Source of the DNA: Saccharolobus caldissimus
GTDB lineage: Archaea; Thermoproteota; Thermoprotei_A; Sulfolobales; Sulfolobaceae
DNA: 64,000 nucleotides
Reading direction: 5' to 3'
NCBI RefSeq assembly: GCF_020886315.1
Contig: NZ_AP025226.1
Location: 2,974,469 to 3,038,468, forward strand
Numbering within the stretch: the first letter of the stretch is position 1; every line of letters begins with the position of its first letter. Shown here in pieces: positions 63,601 through 64,000 of the stretch. Below the pieces are notes generated by a model. That model ran no database searches. It saw nothing but the letters and a program-made list of their open reading frames with translations, and was not told the DNA's origin. The position numbers were made by a program, and so were the translations under genes.

Positions 63601-64000
63601 CACGCTAAAGAAAATTTACATAATTCATGTAATTAGTGGTTTAATAGGTTTAGGGGAGTTAGGGGAACAAATTGACGAATCTATTATAGGTGAAGCAAAA
63701 AGTCTCATGAGTTTAGAAGATGAAGTACTTCTTTATTATCAAGCCGATTTAGCTCAAAGCCTGATGGAGTTTTATCTCTTTAACGGATTGTTTACTGATG
63801 CAGAAAAACTGGCAGAGAGGCTCGAAGAAGTGGGGAAATCCGTAGAAAATATAAACTGGGATGAGGTGGCGGATCGGCTTAATAAGAAGGAAATAAATGT
63901 GGACAAAAACAAGTTAAAAGAAGGAACAAAGTATTCAGTGTTTTATACTTTGGCAAGGTATTACCACGAGCTATTTGATATTGAGAAGGAGAAGAAGTAT
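60653..64000 (+). CDS. Giant dual P-loop NTPase-like protein (N-terminal 1116 residues, no stop before window end)
   Basis: One open frame of 1116 codons from ATG 60653 to the last base, with GAGAGGT just before the start. First P-loop IVVIGPPRSGKSFFIKNY (Walker A 32-39); no acidic Walker B is obvious after it, only QIVFYFVPPTE. Second P-loop FFIVGPKGIGKSTLVHYV (382-389), with a hydrophobic strand ending in Asp433 (VILFYDYYP) and a sensor-like AIIVLSDDI (474-482), so this NTPase module looks complete. From about residue 560 onward the protein is helical and probably forms repeats (TPR/HEAT-like). P-loop NTPase plus long helical superstructure is the STAND architecture used in many prokaryotic defence and signalling proteins, but no effector domain is identified. 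Function unknown; carried by an integrated element. Lysine codons shift from mostly AAG to mostly AAA after about 62340. Confidence 0.85.
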   Translation, partial: MTTETEDLFYEYNKKLSETINQNQIKDIVVIGPPRSGKSFFIKNYLKGLNVKEETIGILGVDVSKGDLIDKVKEIVDGIKKFFRGKSEDLVSLGIEELDESVKIKLPKEYVDHLKELKKEGKQIVFYFVPPTEVKELVRILEEEKVKFIWLGNEYIPPGLLKLMKDEKKLRNQLQLYKKLNKLFGINVEEGILPLSLSDKFVRALLDKAPDFVSFIAGRFGSLLQPISLLVEVLITALIFDSLGDKKGELYKSLFEALDSWSKLDEELKWLTAASLSFIMRLTPEVIYEGMEKLSNEDVKKEIEKLKETISLISPSLGILVFPQVNGDDLIGLGVYNGKIYEGENVYNLVTVRFEDIAKEIEKSLINSKGKGPEYRMFFIVGPKGIGKSTLVHYVIADLLQKNEFTWAVRVARPNINPWAFRVSEGEVILFYDYYPYEAYTGESPPRIEVNVRDVVDVIESLREIVENHKNAYAIIVLSDDILSSGQESYLKDLIEGLPQQQKITVDLHFENFIGEVVKSYSGCSNADEVTKAIVDNYKSGYTLLAKYAGLWLKGNKCNYGDVKKVLEDSKNEPKRFLKKYINTVLEQTTVNWYALPLLIHVFLGEVPVRVSRELPLWLNDERMDSDYTRYTKGVAPWIAIRKEDLVEETLKEYLEDIILGMNLKEYRKESVDIDILKGYFLTNRKLKGVIKNVDESIEDYLTGLKSAGVSEHDLDVVKASIGYDEGLWGQATQDFYEVLKGWASGGDNAPTYETIIKTILYTVIREFIRDELLGGGQKIDKPTLELLLRLAFRTTLRLSAIDLFDEAGMELKEYIFTEYPFTKVFTKVHNVPNSIRYAVHGYPPFINGLFNKYKSGDKYVKLVSSSWCEYLKLVEVGREEKIAEVAVGTALYLLSIPEELSDECKESIIKIIEALRNTNKDSIYVIANAFLRFLVKNNSLNDRSTYALSFVFANIIGAKRAPDFLRVLLEAGYRLKDKIKDDTLKKIYIIHVISGLIGLGELGEQIDESIIGEAKSLMSLEDEVLLYYQADLAQSLMEFYLFNGLFTDAEKLAERLEEVGKSVENINWDEVADRLNKKEINVDKNKLKEGTKYSVFYTLARYYHELFDIEKEKKY

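Larger units (their letters stand above)
59711..64000. mobile_element. Left part of an integrated element (extends past window end)
   Basis: The stretch starts at the tRNA half, and what follows differs from the chromosome: more G/C at third codon positions, a small winged-helix regulator, paired operator palindromes, a leader ORF and a giant protein. No integrase is in the visible part. Taken together this indicates an integrated plasmid, provirus or genomic island; the type cannot be named. Confidence 0.7.

Overview
The window is a stretch of a crenarchaeal chromosome, almost certainly Sulfolobales. The support is the aa3-type quinol oxidase set doxBCEF, the SegAB segregation pair, a PolB3-type polymerase, GAT-QueC, an Lrs14-type regulator, a type IV pilin-like (class III) signal peptide, mevalonate-pathway lipid genes fused to an archaeal ribosomal/RNA polymerase operon, AT-rich DNA, and frequent GTG/TTG starts. 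I do not name a species.

Layout. 0-16 kb: TauE/DUF1634 membrane proteins, archaeosine synthesis (GAT-QueC), an Hrq1/MrfA-like helicase, a FAD/Fe-S oxidoreductase, MoaB, a C/D box sRNA, two nuclease-like proteins around a polyprenol kinase-like gene, PurT, an HDAC-family hydrolase, a CBS protein with an HPF-like tail, and a nitrilase-family hydrolase. 16.6-19.4 kb: a second C/D sRNA, then segAB with palindromic candidate SegB sites. 19.5-29.5 kb: a large secreted protein, two PadR regulators, ThiN, an ABC exporter, an Lrs14 regulator, a small AbrB protein missed by length cut-offs, and TatD. 29.5-32.9 kb: the doxBCEF terminal oxidase operon. 33-35.7 kb: stable RNA island with tRNA-Pro, intron-bearing tRNA-Asn, tRNA-Ser and SRP RNA. 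36-48 kb: AglH, GGPP synthase, Idi-2, isopentenyl phosphate kinase, Memo and the rps2-rpoN-rps9-rpl13-rpl18e-rpoD-rps11-rps4-rps13 operon, so lipid precursor synthesis and translation/transcription genes share one transcription direction. 48-59.6 kb: TyrS, DnaG, PolB3, Pelota, radical SAM, site-2 protease and LysS.

Two traces of integrating elements stand out. Beside tRNA-Pro there is a decayed int(N) fragment of an SSV-type integrase whose reading frame runs antisense through the 3' half of the tRNA, a fossil of partitioned-integrase integration. At 59711 a detached 3' half of a different tRNA marks what looks like the left end of an integrated element that continues past the right edge of the window. 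It carries a small winged-helix regulator, two 17-bp palindromic operator-like sites, a 26-codon leader ORF and a giant protein (at least 1116 residues, open at the window end) with two P-loops and a long helical C-terminal part. That protein, with a change in codon usage part-way along it, is the best candidate here for an undescribed system, possibly a STAND-type or other NTPase switch. Its function is not known from the sequence.

All calls are from reading the sequence and recalled family knowledge; no searches were run.
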